This document shows positions 55,287 through 64,000 of a stretch of 64,000 bases of DNA, piece by piece. The DNA lies in contig NZ_CP016382.1 of the NCBI RefSeq assembly GCF_002813635.1, positions 930,001 through 994,000 of the forward strand, given 5' to 3'. The position numbers and the translations under genes are program-made. The DNA comes from Spiribacter roseus (GTDB taxonomy: Bacteria; Pseudomonadota; Gammaproteobacteria; Nitrococcales; Nitrococcaceae). The notes below the pieces were generated by a model. The model was given only the letters and a program-made list of their open reading frames with translations. It did no database searches and was not told the DNA's origin. Each line of letters begins with the position of its first letter. The first letter of the stretch is position 1.

Positions 55287-55976
55287 CTACACCGTCAGGT
55301 AGCGCTGGACAAGATCGTCCCCCAGCTCGTCCATACGGCCGTCCGCCACCGAACGACCGCGATCGAGGATGACGAAGTGATCCGCGGTGCGACGGGCGAA
55401 GGGCAGCTTCTGCTCGACCAACAGCACGGTCATCGCCTGATCGCGGTTCAACCGCTGAATCACGTCACCGATCTCGCGGACGATATTGGGCTGAATGCCC
55501 TCAGTGGGCTCATCGAGGATCAGCAGCCGAGGCTCCAGACACAATGCCCGCCCAATCGCCAGCTGCTGCTGTTGCCCGCCGGAAAGATCACCACCCCGGC
55601 GGTGGCGCATATCATGGAGCACCGGAAACAGCTCGTGGACGAGCGTCGGGATGTCACGGCGGCCCACCGAGGTCCGGGCGACCCGCAGGTTCTCTTCCAC
55701 GCTAAGCAGGGGGAAGATCTCGCGGCCCTGGGGGACATAACCGATGCCCCCACGGGCGCGCTGCTCGGCGGGTCGCGACTCGATGCGGCGACCATCGAAC
55801 TCGATCTCTCCGGATGCTGCCGGCAGCAGGCCCATCACCGTTTTGAGCACCGTGGTCTTGCCGACGCCGTTCCGGCCCATCAGGCAGGTACAGCCCTGGT
55901 CCGGGACCTCGCAGTCCACATCCCAGAGGGTATGGCTCTCGCCGTAGTACTGATTCAGCTTGCGTATCGACAGCAT
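55287..55976 (-). CDS. urtE: Urea ABC transporter ATP-binding subunit UrtE
   Basis: 229 aa. Walker A GRNGVGKTTVL, signature LSGGQQQQLAIGRAL, Walker B LLILDEPTEGIQP and the family-typical NQYYGESHTLWDV near the start. It is the LivF-like second ATPase of the high-affinity urea importer. Last gene of the urtABCDE operon, 3 nt after urtD. Confidence 0.94.
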   Translation of the reverse strand: MLSIRKLNQYYGESHTLWDVDCEVPDQGCTCLMGRNGVGKTTVLKTVMGLLPAASGEIEFDGRRIESRPAEQRARGGIGYVPQGREIFPLLSVEENLRVARTSVGRRDIPTLVHELFPVLHDMRHRRGGDLSGGQQQQLAIGRALCLEPRLLILDEPTEGIQPNIVREIGDVIQRLNRDQAMTVLLVEQKLPFARRTADHFVILDRGRSVADGRMDELGDDLVQRYLTV

Positions 55977-55979
55977 GCC

Positions 55980-56816
55980 CTACTCTCCGAGATACACCTC
56001 GACCACGCGGGGGTCGGCCTGGACGGCATCCATGGACCCCTCGGCAAGGACTGAGCCCTGGTGCAGAACGGTAACCGTGCGGGCGATGGAGCGCACAAAG
56101 TCCATATCATGCTCGACCACCACCACCGAGTGGCGACCCGCAAGACGCTGCAGCAGCTCGCCGGTGCGGTCCATTTCCTGATGCGTCATCCCGGCGACCG
56201 GCTCATCGACCAGCAGCACCTGGGGGTTCTGCATGAGCAGCATGCCGATCTCCAGCCATTGCTTCTGGCCGTGGGAGAGCTGCCCGGCACGCGAATGCCC
56301 GGCCGACTGCAGCCCGATCTCGGTGAGCACTGAATCGATACGATCCCGCGACTCGCCGTCGAGATGCTGGCGCAGTGTGGACCAGACACCGCGCGGGCCG
56401 GCCATGGCCAGTTCCAGGTTCTCGACCACCCGATGCTCGGGGAATACCGTCGGTTTCTGGAATTTCCGGCCGATCCCGGCACGACTGATGTCGGTCTCCT
56501 GCATGCGCAGCAGATCCAGGCGCTGGCCCAGCCACGCCTGCCCCTGATCGGGCCGGATGCGGCCGGTGATGACGTCCATCATGGTGCTCTTGCCGGCGCC
56601 ATTGGGCCCGATGATGCAGCGCAGCTCGCCGACATCGATGTACAGGGTCAGGGCATCCAGCGCCCTGAACCCGTCGAAGCTGACGGTGACGTCCTCGAGG
56701 TAGAGGATCGGGCCATGACGGGTATCGACGCGCCCCGCCTCGAGGGGGTCCGGCATCATGAAGTCGAACACCCGATCCCGGCGCATGACCTCGCGCGGTC
56801 TGTCCAACAGGCTCAT
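55980..56816 (-). CDS. urtD: Urea ABC transporter ATP-binding subunit UrtD
   Basis: 278 aa. LivG-like ATPase: Walker A GPNGAGKSTMMD, FQKPTVFPEH, LSHGQKQWLEIGMLL in place of the usual LSGGQ, and LLVDEPVAGMT. The LSHGQ signature is typical for UrtD. A polar N-terminal extension of about 30 aa precedes the first strand. Overlaps urtC by 4 nt. Confidence 0.94.
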   Translation of the reverse strand: MSLLDRPREVMRRDRVFDFMMPDPLEAGRVDTRHGPILYLEDVTVSFDGFRALDALTLYIDVGELRCIIGPNGAGKSTMMDVITGRIRPDQGQAWLGQRLDLLRMQETDISRAGIGRKFQKPTVFPEHRVVENLELAMAGPRGVWSTLRQHLDGESRDRIDSVLTEIGLQSAGHSRAGQLSHGQKQWLEIGMLLMQNPQVLLVDEPVAGMTHQEMDRTGELLQRLAGRHSVVVVEHDMDFVRSIARTVTVLHQGSVLAEGSMDAVQADPRVVEVYLGE

Positions 56817-57943
56817 GAGCGGTCCTCCCGGCGCCTGAAAAGGCCCACCAGTCCACGCGGGAAAAACAGGGTGACCGCGACGAACAGCCCGCCCAGGGCG
56901 AACAGCCAGAGCTCGGCGATCATCGCCGTCAACAGCGTCTGGGCATAATTGACCAGCGCGCCCCCCAGTGCCGCGCCGTACAGCGTGCCGCGGCCGCCCA
57001 CCGCCACCCAGACCACGATCTCAATCGAGTTGAGCGGTGAGAATTCGCTCGGATTGATGATCCCCACCTGGGGGACATAAAGCGCCCCGGCCAGTCCGGC
57101 CAGCATCGCCGAGAGCGTCCAGATCCAGAGTTTGTAGTGATCGGTGCGATAGCCCAGCGAGCGTGTGCGTGGCTCGGCATCGCGCACGGCCCGGACGACA
57201 CGGCCGGCCCGCGAGCGGACCACCATGCGACAGAGCAGATAGGCCAGCCCAAGCGCGAGCGCTGAGGCCACGAACAGCGCCAGGCGTGTCTGGGGATCGG
57301 AAAGGCTGAACCCCAGGATATCCTTGAAGTCGGTCAGGCCGTTGTTGCCGCCGAATCCCATCTCATTACGGAAAAACGCCAGCATGAGGGCATAGGTCAT
57401 CGCCTGGCTGATGATGGACAGATACACCCCGGTGACCCGCGAACGGAACGCGAGCCAGCCAAAGATGAAGCCGAACACGCCGGGCACCAGCAGGACCATC
57501 AACGCGGCAAACCAGAACTGATCAAAGCCGTACCAGAACCACGGCAACTGCTCCCAGCCCAGAAAGACCATGAAATCCGGCAGCACCGGATCGCCATAGA
57601 CCCCGCGGTCGCCGATCTGGCGCATCAGGTACATGCCCATGGCATATCCACCCAGGGCAAAAAACGCACCATGCCCCAGGCTGAGAATGCCCGCATAGCC
57701 CCACACCAGATCGAGGGCCAGCGCCAGCAGGGCGAAGCACAGATAGCGGCCGAGCAGATTGACGGTGTAGTCGCTCACATGAAACGACGACGACGGCGAT
57801 ACCCCCTGGTTGAGGATCGGTATCACGACAATCAGTACCGCGAGCGCACCCAGCAGTATCCGGCCACCCATGTCGCCATGCAGCAGCCGCCGCCAGGGGC
57901 GCTCGGGAATCAGCCGGGTGGCCGAGGATTGCGGGGTCGCCAT
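56813..57943 (-). CDS. urtC: Urea ABC transporter permease UrtC
   Basis: 376 aa, about ten membrane helices of the LivM type (LCFALLALALDLVWGYAGILSLGHGAFFALGGYAMGMYLMR; GRGTLYGAALGGALVNYAQTLL). It forms the urea channel with UrtB. Lies 3 nt after urtB and overlaps urtD. Confidence 0.94.
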   Translation of the reverse strand: MATPQSSATRLIPERPWRRLLHGDMGGRILLGALAVLIVVIPILNQGVSPSSSFHVSDYTVNLLGRYLCFALLALALDLVWGYAGILSLGHGAFFALGGYAMGMYLMRQIGDRGVYGDPVLPDFMVFLGWEQLPWFWYGFDQFWFAALMVLLVPGVFGFIFGWLAFRSRVTGVYLSIISQAMTYALMLAFFRNEMGFGGNNGLTDFKDILGFSLSDPQTRLALFVASALALGLAYLLCRMVVRSRAGRVVRAVRDAEPRTRSLGYRTDHYKLWIWTLSAMLAGLAGALYVPQVGIINPSEFSPLNSIEIVVWVAVGGRGTLYGAALGGALVNYAQTLLTAMIAELWLFALGGLFVAVTLFFPRGLVGLFRRREDRS

Positions 57944-57946
57944 GCC

Positions 57947-59563
57947 TCAGCCCTCCGATGCCGCGCGACCACGCTGGGGGAACAGTCCCTGCGGGCGGCG
58001 TTGGATGAACAGGATCACGAACACCAGGACCAGCACCTTGGCGAGAACGGCGCCGGTTTCGGGCTCGAGGAATTTATTGAGCACGCCCAGCGACAGCCCG
58101 CCGACCAGTGTGCCCCAGAGACTACCGGCGCCCCCGAACACCACGACCAGGAATGAGTCGATGATGTAGGCCTGACCCATATTGGGGCCGACATTGGTGA
58201 TCTGCGACAGCGCGACACCGGCAAGGCCGGCGACACCCGCCCCCAGGCCAAAGGTCAGTGCATCAATGCGCGATGAACTGACCCCCACGGCCCGGGCCAT
58301 GGCGCGGTTCTGTGACACCGCCCGCACCTTGAGGCCCAGCGTGGTGCGCTTGAACAGCAACAGCAGCAACCCGAACACCAGAAACGAGAACGCAATCACA
58401 TAGAGCCGGTTGAGCGTCAGGCTGAGGGCCGCATTGACCTCGATGGCGCCGCTCATCCAATCCGGCGTACTCACCTGGCGGTTGAGTGGCGAGAACACCG
58501 TCCGCACCAGCTGCTGGAGGATCAGGCTGATACCGAAGGTGGCGAGCAGCGTTTCGAGCGGCCGCCCGTACAGAAACCGTATGACTCCGCGTTCGATGGC
58601 CACGCCAAACGCCCCGGTGACCAGGAAGGCCGCCGGAATCGCGACGAACAGCGAATAATCGATTGCATTGGGCATCAACAGCTGGACCACATAGGTGGTG
58701 TAAGCGCCGAGCATGATCAGCTCGCCATGGGCCATGTTGATGACGCCCATCACCCCGAAGGTGATGGCCAGCCCGAAAGCGGCGAGCATGAGGACCGATC
58801 CCGCCGACAGACCAAAGAAGATCTGCTCGCCCAGTCCCCAGAGATCCCGCCGCTCCTCGATGCCGGTCAGGATCTCAGCGGCACGGGCCTGGACGGCCGA
58901 ATCGGGGTCGTTTTGTGCCAGCCGCCGCACCTCATTGCGCACCCGATTGCGCAGCGAGCCATCCAGTGTTTCCAGCGCTTCCAGCCGGATCGCCGCCTCG
59001 GGGGCATCAAGGCGCGCCAGGCCGATGGCCAACGACATATCCCGGCGAATCGCATCGACGGGCTCTTCCGCCACGAGGCCCTCCATGCGCTTGGCAATCG
59101 CCGGGTCGGGGGATTCCAGCAGGCGCTCGACCGCCTCGCTACGCGCCTGGCGATCGGGGCTGGAGAGTCCCGCCAGCGCCAGCATCTTGCGCGCTTCGGT
59201 GCGAACTGCGTTGTTGATGCTCACCCGGCGGATTTCGTACTGCGAGGCTTCGCCGACCCGCTCGCCACTGAGCGGATCGGTCACCGCGAATCCCGAATCA
59301 AGGCTGTCGGCGATGACGATCTCGCCACCCCCGATCCGAAAGTACAGCCGGCTGTCGAGAAGGGCCTGCAGCACGGGCACTGCCCGCGGGTGGCCACTCT
59401 CGGCAATCGTGCGGACCGCCGCTGCCTTGTCATCAAAACTTCCCTCATTGAGCTGGCGCAGACTCGAGACCAGCGCCTCGTCATCCGCCGCTCCGGCGGG
59501 CGACGCCGTCAGACCCAGGGCCATGAGCAGACTGACCAGCATGCATCGGGCAAAGCGTTTCAT
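57947..59563 (-). CDS. urtB: Urea ABC transporter permease UrtB
   Basis: 538 aa from ATG 59563, with GAGGGAT upstream; the frame runs further back to 59800 but only through urtA and the spacer. A signal peptide and a helical periplasmic region of about 200 aa, typical of UrtB, precede a LivH-like permease (about residues 250-530; GLAITFGVMGVINMAHGELIMLGAYTTYV). Second gene of the operon, separated from urtA by a hairpin. Confidence 0.94.
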   Translation of the reverse strand: MKRFARCMLVSLLMALGLTASPAGAADDEALVSSLRQLNEGSFDDKAAAVRTIAESGHPRAVPVLQALLDSRLYFRIGGGEIVIADSLDSGFAVTDPLSGERVGEASQYEIRRVSINNAVRTEARKMLALAGLSSPDRQARSEAVERLLESPDPAIAKRMEGLVAEEPVDAIRRDMSLAIGLARLDAPEAAIRLEALETLDGSLRNRVRNEVRRLAQNDPDSAVQARAAEILTGIEERRDLWGLGEQIFFGLSAGSVLMLAAFGLAITFGVMGVINMAHGELIMLGAYTTYVVQLLMPNAIDYSLFVAIPAAFLVTGAFGVAIERGVIRFLYGRPLETLLATFGISLILQQLVRTVFSPLNRQVSTPDWMSGAIEVNAALSLTLNRLYVIAFSFLVFGLLLLLFKRTTLGLKVRAVSQNRAMARAVGVSSSRIDALTFGLGAGVAGLAGVALSQITNVGPNMGQAYIIDSFLVVVFGGAGSLWGTLVGGLSLGVLNKFLEPETGAVLAKVLVLVFVILFIQRRPQGLFPQRGRAASEG

Positions 59564-59580
59564 GAATGATCCCTCAAGGC

Positions 59581-59605
59581 GCTGCCCCACCGGCGGCGGG
59601 GCAGC
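59581..59605 (-). other. Intercistronic hairpin between urtA and urtB
   Basis: GCTGCCCC (59581-59588) is the inverse of GGGGCAGC (59598-59605) with a 9-nt loop. Placed just after the binding-protein gene, it can act as a partial terminator or mRNA stabiliser that keeps UrtA in excess over the permeases. Confidence 0.6.
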
Positions 59606-59615
59606 GTCGCCATGG

Positions 59616-60932
59616 TCAGTCGCCGTAGTCCTGACCTGAACACACGCCGGTCTCGACGTTGTAATTGCCGCAGACCAACGGTGCCCGCCAGCTGGCGATG
59701 ATGTCGCTGCTCTCGGGGAGATAGTCCGACCAGGCATCACCGGCCACTTCGCCGTTGGTTTCCCATACCACCGAGAACTGCCCATCAGGCTGGATCTCAC
59801 CGATCATCACCGGCTTGGTGATGTGGTGGTTGGGCATCATGGTGGCGTAGCCGCCGGTGAGATTGGGGACGGTCACGCCGATGATCGCGTCCTGCACCGC
59901 TTCAACGTCGGTTGTACCGGCCCGGCGCACGGCCTCGACCCACATGTTGAAGCCGATGTAATGGGCCTCCATCGGATCGTTGGTGACCGCCGAGGTATCA
60001 TCCTTGAACTCGTGCCACGCCTGGATGAACTCGACGTTCTCCGTGGTCGGCGCGCTCATGAAGTAGTTCCAGGCGGACATGTGACCGACCAGCGGTTCGG
60101 TGTCGATCCCGGCAAGCTCCTGCTCACCCACCGAAAAGGCCACCACCGGAATATCCGAGGCGGAAACGCCCTGGTTGGCCAGCTCGGTGTAGAACGGGAC
60201 GTTGGCGTCACCGTTGATGGTCGAGACGATGGCGGTCTTCTCACCCTGGCCCCCGAAGTCGCGCACATCCGAGACGATGCTCTGCCAGTCGGAATGCCCG
60301 AACGGCGTGTAGTTGATCATGATGTCTTCCTCGGCCACCCCGTTATCCATGAGGTACTGCTCGAGGATCTTGTTGGTCGTGCGGGGATAGACATAGTCGG
60401 TCCCCAGCAGCGCGAAGCGCTCCACGTCCAGTTCATCCATCAGGTAATCAACCGCCGGAATGGCCTGCTGGTTGGGTGAGGCCCCCAGATAGAACACATT
60501 CTCGGAGGATTCCTCGCCCTCATACTGCACCGGGTAGAAGAGCAGCCCGTTGAGCTCTTCGAACACCGGCAGGACGGACTTTCGCGAGACCGATGTCCAG
60601 GTGCCGAACACCACGTCAACCTCGTCGTCCGCCAGCAGCTGCCTTGCCTGCTCGGCGAATCGCGGCCAGTCCGAGGCCGGGTCCACGACCACCGGTTCGA
60701 TTTCGCGGCCAAGCAGGCCGCCGTTCTCGTTCTGCTGCTCGATGAGCATCTCGACGGTTTCCTTGAGGGCCGTCTCACTGATCGCCATCGTGCCGGACAG
60801 TGAATGCAGGATGCCGACCTTGATCGGATCCTCCTCCTGGGCCAGTGCGCTGTTGCCTCCCAGGCCAAGCGCCAGAACGCCAGCGGCAAGCGTACTTGCC
60901 ATGCCGTTATGCAGTCGCTTCTTTGCGTACAT
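59616..60932 (-). CDS. urtA: Urea ABC transporter substrate-binding protein UrtA
   Basis: 438 aa from ATG 60932, preceded by AAAGGAG; upstream in-frame codons to 60992 overlap the sigma-54 promoter. A signal peptide ends near SALAQ. The mature protein (IKVGILHSLSGTMAISE, DPASDWPRFAEQARQLL, NYTPFGHSDWQSIVSDV, DPMEAHYIGFNMWVEAV) is characteristic of UrtA. It binds urea in the periplasm. First gene of urtABCDE. Confidence 0.95.
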   Translation of the reverse strand: MYAKKRLHNGMASTLAAGVLALGLGGNSALAQEEDPIKVGILHSLSGTMAISETALKETVEMLIEQQNENGGLLGREIEPVVVDPASDWPRFAEQARQLLADDEVDVVFGTWTSVSRKSVLPVFEELNGLLFYPVQYEGEESSENVFYLGASPNQQAIPAVDYLMDELDVERFALLGTDYVYPRTTNKILEQYLMDNGVAEEDIMINYTPFGHSDWQSIVSDVRDFGGQGEKTAIVSTINGDANVPFYTELANQGVSASDIPVVAFSVGEQELAGIDTEPLVGHMSAWNYFMSAPTTENVEFIQAWHEFKDDTSAVTNDPMEAHYIGFNMWVEAVRRAGTTDVEAVQDAIIGVTVPNLTGGYATMMPNHHITKPVMIGEIQPDGQFSVVWETNGEVAGDAWSDYLPESSDIIASWRAPLVCGNYNVETGVCSGQDYGD

Positions 60933-60959
60933 GCGTGAACTCCTTTGAAGTGAATCACC

Positions 60960-60976
60960 AGGCCGACCATCGGCCT
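60960..60976 (-). other. 5' leader hairpin of the urtA transcript
   Basis: AGGCCGA and TCGGCCT flank a 3-nt loop. With transcription starting near 60978 the hairpin forms at the very 5' end of the mRNA, where it could slow RNase E decay. Confidence 0.5.
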
Positions 60977-60985
60977 GTTCACTGG

Positions 60986-61004
60986 ATAGCAATTAACGTG
61001 CCAG
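60986..61004 (-). promoter_or_regulatory. Sigma-54 (-24/-12) promoter of the urt operon
   Basis: Minus strand CTGGCACGTTAATTGCTA matches TGGCACG-N4-TTGCW exactly (GG at 61002-61001, GC at 60990-60989). Predicted start near 60978, 46 nt before the urtA ATG. Confidence 0.85.
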
Positions 61005-61045
61005 CTGTTCGGGCTACCGCCCGGCAGGCGTCAACCGGTGTCGCA

Positions 61046-61062
61046 TGCGCCACACTGGTGCG
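61046..61062 (-). promoter_or_regulatory. NtrC-like enhancer site of the urt operon
   Basis: Minus strand CGCACCAGTGTGGCGCA differs at two positions from TGCACCA-N3-TGGTGCA. It is centred about 76 nt upstream of the predicted start, a usual enhancer distance for sigma-54 promoters. Confidence 0.65.
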
Positions 61063-61095
61063 GGCGCGACCGGCGATTCACGCTCGTAGTGCACG

Positions 61096-61722
61096 CTAGG
61101 CCACCGAGCGCGCCAGCATGCCCTCCCGCAGGATGAATTCAATGATGCCCTCAACGCCTTCTCCGGCGGCGATGCTCGCAAGCTGGAACGGGGCCTCGCC
61201 GCGCATCATGCGGCTGTCACGGGCCATCACGTCGAGCGACGCCCCCACCTGCGGCGCGAGGTCGGTCTTGTTGATGACCAGCAGGTCAGAGCGTGTGATG
61301 CCGGGGCCGCCCTTGCGCGGGATCTTGTCGCCGGCCGAGACATCGATGACGTACAGGGTCAGATCGGAGAGTTCCGGCGAGAATGTGGCCGAGAGGTTGT
61401 CGCCACCACTTTCAATGAACACCACATCGAGATCACCGAAGCGCGCCTGCAGATCGGCGACCGCGGTGAGATTCATCGAGGCATCCTCGCGGATGGCGGT
61501 ATGCGGACACCCACCCGTTTCAACGCCGACGATGCGCCCGCTGGGCAGTGCCTCGTGGCGCGAGAGAAACTCGGCATCCTCGCGGGTGTAGATATCATTG
61601 GTCACCACGGCAAGCGACAGGCGCTCGCGAAGCGCCCGGCACAGCGCCAGCGTGAGGGCGGTCTTGCCGGATCCGACCGGTCCACCGATACCGACGCGCA
61701 GCGGAGTGGGGTTATCTGTCAT
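61096..61722 (-). CDS. ureG: Urease accessory GTPase UreG
   Basis: 208 aa. P-loop [11 protein letters not shown], metal motif [17 protein letters not shown] (Cys-Pro-His), [20 protein letters not shown] and NKTDLAP are the UreG signatures. It supplies GTP-driven nickel insertion into urease with UreE, UreF and UreD. 29 nt after ureF. Confidence 0.96.
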   Translation of the reverse strand: MTDNPTPLRVGIGGPVGSGKTALTLALCRALRERLSLAVVTNDIYTREDAEFLSRHEALPSGRIVGVETGGCPHTAIREDASMNLTAVADLQARFGDLDVVFIESGGDNLSATFSPELSDLTLYVIDVSAGDKIPRKGGPGITRSDLLVINKTDLAPQVGASLDVMARDSRMMRGEAPFQLASIAAGEGVEGIIEFILREGMLARSVA

Positions 61723-61751
61723 GACGGGGCATCCTCCGGAATTGTGATCGT

Positions 61752-62432
61752 TCAGCTGCGAAACAGCCGTGAGTACTGGACCTCGTGCCAGCCGCTGGCC
61801 AGGCTGACGCCCGGGGTGGTGGCACCAATGGATTCATCATCGAGGGCAGCGGCGTTGTCGACGGCCCCGGGGATGGCGTCCGCGATACGAAGCAGCGCAC
61901 GCTGACCGGCGCTCTGCCCCAGGGGAACGAGCTTGACCGCCGCGGCCACCTGATTCTCGGACCAGGCCCAGGCATAGCCGAGGGCGGCCTGATCCATGCC
62001 GATGGCCCAGCGCGCGGTGGCCAGGGCGAAGGCGGTGGCCCAGGTGACATCGCGGTCGCGGTCGAAAGTGAGCGCCTCGCTGATGCCGAACTCACCGAGC
62101 AGCCGCATCAGTGCCCGGCCGATGTGAATATCCTCGGCGCGCAGCTCAGCGGTTTCCCGGGCCGCGAGCAGACGACTGGTCCAGACCTCGACCGCCGGGC
62201 GGTCATCGCGCTGCCAGGCGGCCTGCAGACGCGCCAGTACCGGCAGATCAAGCGCCCCGATCCCGCTCGGCAACTGACCGCCAACCCAATCGACCAGAGA
62301 CGGCTCGTCGCCCACCCAGCCCTGCTCAATGGCGGTCTCCAGACCGGCCGAGTAGGCGTAGGCGCCCACCGGCAGTGTCGGGCTCAGCAGCTGCCACAGC
62401 CGCAGCGTTCGGGCATCGGTGCCATCAACCAT
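61752..62432 (-). CDS. ureF: Urease accessory protein UreF
   Basis: 226 aa from ATG 62432, overlapping ureE by 8 nt; the open frame upstream is a shadow of ureE. The start [31 protein letters not shown] and the C-terminal [18 protein letters not shown] match UreF. It acts as a fidelity factor for UreG during urease activation. Confidence 0.94.
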   Translation of the reverse strand: MVDGTDARTLRLWQLLSPTLPVGAYAYSAGLETAIEQGWVGDEPSLVDWVGGQLPSGIGALDLPVLARLQAAWQRDDRPAVEVWTSRLLAARETAELRAEDIHIGRALMRLLGEFGISEALTFDRDRDVTWATAFALATARWAIGMDQAALGYAWAWSENQVAAAVKLVPLGQSAGQRALLRIADAIPGAVDNAAALDDESIGATTPGVSLASGWHEVQYSRLFRS

Positions 62433-62877
62433 GATGATGACCACCGCCGGCGTAGGCCCCGGACTCGGGTTGGAAAGGGGCGGTTTCATGCGTGGGCTCA
62501 GCGCCCAGCCCGCGCACCATCTCATCGAGCACATGGTCATGGCGGTAGCGCAGGTAGCCCTTGGCCACTTCCAATGGCGTATGCCGATTGCCCAGATGAT
62601 AGGCGGCCCGCAGCAGCACCAGCGGATCGTCCGAGCGCACCGTGCTGACCGGCTCGGGCGCGGCCTCGACGCGGTAGATCCGGCCGGTGTCGTCAGCCAG
62701 TCCATCACCCGCGCGCAGGGCCGCCCCCCCGCGCTCGAGGATCACGCCGATGACCTCGCCGTTATCCAGCATGGCCCGAAACCGCGAGCGCTCACGTTGC
62801 TCGATGGTCAGGACCAGCGTGCCGACCACCTCCTGATCCGCCGCGAGGGCCCCGAGCCGTTGTGTCAGTGTCTCCAT
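62425..62877 (-). CDS. ureE: Urease nickel chaperone UreE
   Basis: 150 aa. Typical UreE layout: an N-terminal peptide-binding half (LVLTIEQRERSRFRAMLDNGEVIGVIL) and a metal-binding half with AYHLGNRHTPLEV and the conserved His in YRHDHVLDEMVRGLG. The tail GGGHHHG is a short His-rich nickel-binding end. 9 nt after ureC. Confidence 0.95.
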   Translation of the reverse strand: METLTQRLGALAADQEVVGTLVLTIEQRERSRFRAMLDNGEVIGVILERGGAALRAGDGLADDTGRIYRVEAAPEPVSTVRSDDPLVLLRAAYHLGNRHTPLEVAKGYLRYRHDHVLDEMVRGLGAEPTHETAPFQPESGAYAGGGHHHG

Positions 62878-62886
62878 GGCAGCCCC

Positions 62887-64000
62887 TCAGAAAAGGAAAT
62901 AGCGCTGTGCAAGCGGCAGCTCAACCGCCGCTTCGCAGGTCAACAGCTCGCCATCGGCGCGGACCTCGTAGGTCTGCGGGTCGACACTGACCTCGGGCTG
63001 CCAGTCATTGAGCTTCATATCGGCCTTCCCCACGTCGCGGCAGTCCTTGACCGCCACCAGGCGCTTGTCCAGGTCCAGCCGCCCGCCGATGCCCGCTTCG
63101 ATCGCGGCCTGGGAACAGAAAGTCACCGCGGTCTCGGCCACCGCCCCACCATGGGCGCCGAACATGCCCCGGTAATGCACCGGCTGCGGCGTGGGGATCG
63201 ACCCGTTGGGATCACCCATCGGCGCGGCGGCGATCATGCCGCCCTTGACGATCGTGCCCGGCTTGGCGCCGAAGAAAGCTGGCTTCCAGAGCACCAGATC
63301 GGCCAGCTTGCCCACCTCCAGCGATCCCACCTCGTGGGCGATCCCGTGTGCGATCGCCGGGTTGATGGTGTATTTGGCGACGTAGCGCCGGGCCCGCAGG
63401 TTGTCATGCCGATCGTTGTCCTCGGCGAGTGGCCCGAACTGCACCTTCATCTTGTGGGCGGTCTGCCAGGTGCGGGTGATCACCTCGCCGACCCGACCCA
63501 TGGCCTGCGAGTCGGACGCGATCATCGAGAACGCACCGCGGTCGTGGAAGATGTCCTCGGCGGCGATGGTCTCGCGCCGGATCCGCGATTCCGCAAAAGC
63601 GACATCCTCGGGGATGGCCGGGTCGAGATGGTGGCAGACCATGAGCATGTCCAGATGCTCATCGATGGTGTTGCGGGTGTACGGGCGCGTCGGATTGGTG
63701 GACGACGGCAGAACGTTGGACTGCCCGCAGGCGCGGATGATGTCGGGGGCGTGGCCGCCGCCCGCGCCTTCGGTGTGATAGGTGTGAATGGTCCGTCCCC
63801 TGAACGCGGCGAGGGTGTCCTCGACGAACCCGGACTCGTTCAGGGTATCGGTATGAATGGCCACCTGGACGTCGTACTGCTCAGCGATGTCGAGCGCGTT
63901 ATCGATCGCCGCCGGCGTCGTCCCCCAGTCCTCATGCAGCTTGAGCCCCATCGCCCCGGCCTGCATCTGCTCATGCAACGAGTCGGGCAGGCTCGCGTTG
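62887..64000 (-). CDS. ureC: Urease alpha subunit UreC (N-terminal part outside window)
   Basis: The C-terminal 370 residues are in the window; the frame stays open to the right edge ([12 protein letters not shown]), so about 200 N-terminal residues are missing. Active-site parts are visible: the carbamylated Lys in GLKLHEDWG, His in AIHTDTLNE and [15 protein letters not shown], the flap Cys-His in MVCHHLD, and the Asp in SDSQAMGR. It hydrolyses urea to ammonia and CO2 with a dinickel centre. ureA, ureB and ureD are expected just beyond the edge. Confidence 0.96.
   Translation of the reverse strand, partial: NASLPDSLHEQMQAGAMGLKLHEDWGTTPAAIDNALDIAEQYDVQVAIHTDTLNESGFVEDTLAAFRGRTIHTYHTEGAGGGHAPDIIRACGQSNVLPSSTNPTRPYTRNTIDEHLDMLMVCHHLDPAIPEDVAFAESRIRRETIAAEDIFHDRGAFSMIASDSQAMGRVGEVITRTWQTAHKMKVQFGPLAEDNDRHDNLRARRYVAKYTINPAIAHGIAHEVGSLEVGKLADLVLWKPAFFGAKPGTIVKGGMIAAAPMGDPNGSIPTPQPVHYRGMFGAHGGAVAETAVTFCSQAAIEAGIGGRLDLDKRLVAVKDCRDVGKADMKLNDWQPEVSVDPQTYEVRADGELLTCEAAVELPLAQRYFLF

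Noticed and set aside
59564..59800. N-terminal extension of UrtB by 79 codons
   Set aside because: It would run through urtA and the spacer hairpin. ATG 59563 has a ribosome site and starts a clean signal peptide.

Overview
The window is a gene-dense, GC-rich chromosomal segment from a heterotrophic gammaproteobacterium. Gene content (rhodopsin plus carotenoid and retinal genes, urea and nitrite assimilation, KaiBC, very tight gene packing) best fits a halophilic member of the Ectothiorhodospiraceae such as Spiribacter. The genus is an inference from gene content, not from a marker gene. I saw no rRNA, tRNA, CRISPR array, insertion sequence or prophage.

Layout. 1-3.7 kb: a PAS-GGDEF-EAL protein followed by KaiC and KaiB homologues. 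3.7-12.3 kb: a TSUP permease, a ribbon-helix-helix regulator with a probable operator, a two-subunit GMC dehydrogenase with glyoxalase I, a sulfur operon (sulfurtransferase, YeeE-type transporter, small Cys-rich membrane protein), two SDRs and SufE. 12.3-21.3 kb: a nitrogen block with siroheme synthesis (cysG, hemD-like), NirA nitrite reductase, an unusual Fe-S/flavin reductase, cyanase, a FocA/NirC channel and a PP2C-kinase fusion. 21.3-29.5 kb: a histidine phosphatase, a decayed Ldh-type dehydrogenase, blh, a ynjFBCD-like operon and uup. 29.5-37.2 kb: exbB-exbD-exbD-tonB, a proton-pumping rhodopsin and crtEIBY. 37.2-46.2 kb: an MsbA-like exporter, panD, a MaoC-Pta fusion, a FabI-like reductase, adenine deaminase and several conserved or unknown proteins. 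46.2-55.2 kb: a signalling cluster (Hpt, REC-PAS-GGDEF-EAL, FIST, two hybrid kinases, a small exported protein) and a WYL regulator. 55.3-64 kb: the urtABCDE urea transporter and ureCEFG, with ureC running off the right edge.

How the parts fit. CrtE, CrtI, CrtB and CrtY lead to beta-carotene, Blh cleaves it to retinal, and retinal loads the rhodopsin. The rhodopsin keeps the proton-pump residues (D94, T98, E105, K230), but a Trp replaces the glycine that admits a carotenoid antenna in Gloeobacter rhodopsin, so the carotenoids here may serve mainly as retinal precursor. An FNR-type box lies upstream of its promoter. Nitrogen genes share sigma-54 (-24/-12) promoters in front of cysG, nirA and urtA, with NtrC-like sites upstream of nirA and urtA. 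This suggests one nitrogen-limitation regulon covering nitrite, cyanate and urea. No nitrate reductase is present here.

The most unusual items are the KaiBC/c-di-GMP set, the nitrite reductase partner whose FMN domain is replaced by an Fe-S motif, the kinase-phosphatase fusion at the end of the nitrogen block, the FNR box and hairpins around the rhodopsin gene, and the FIST/Hpt/EAL phosphorelay cluster.
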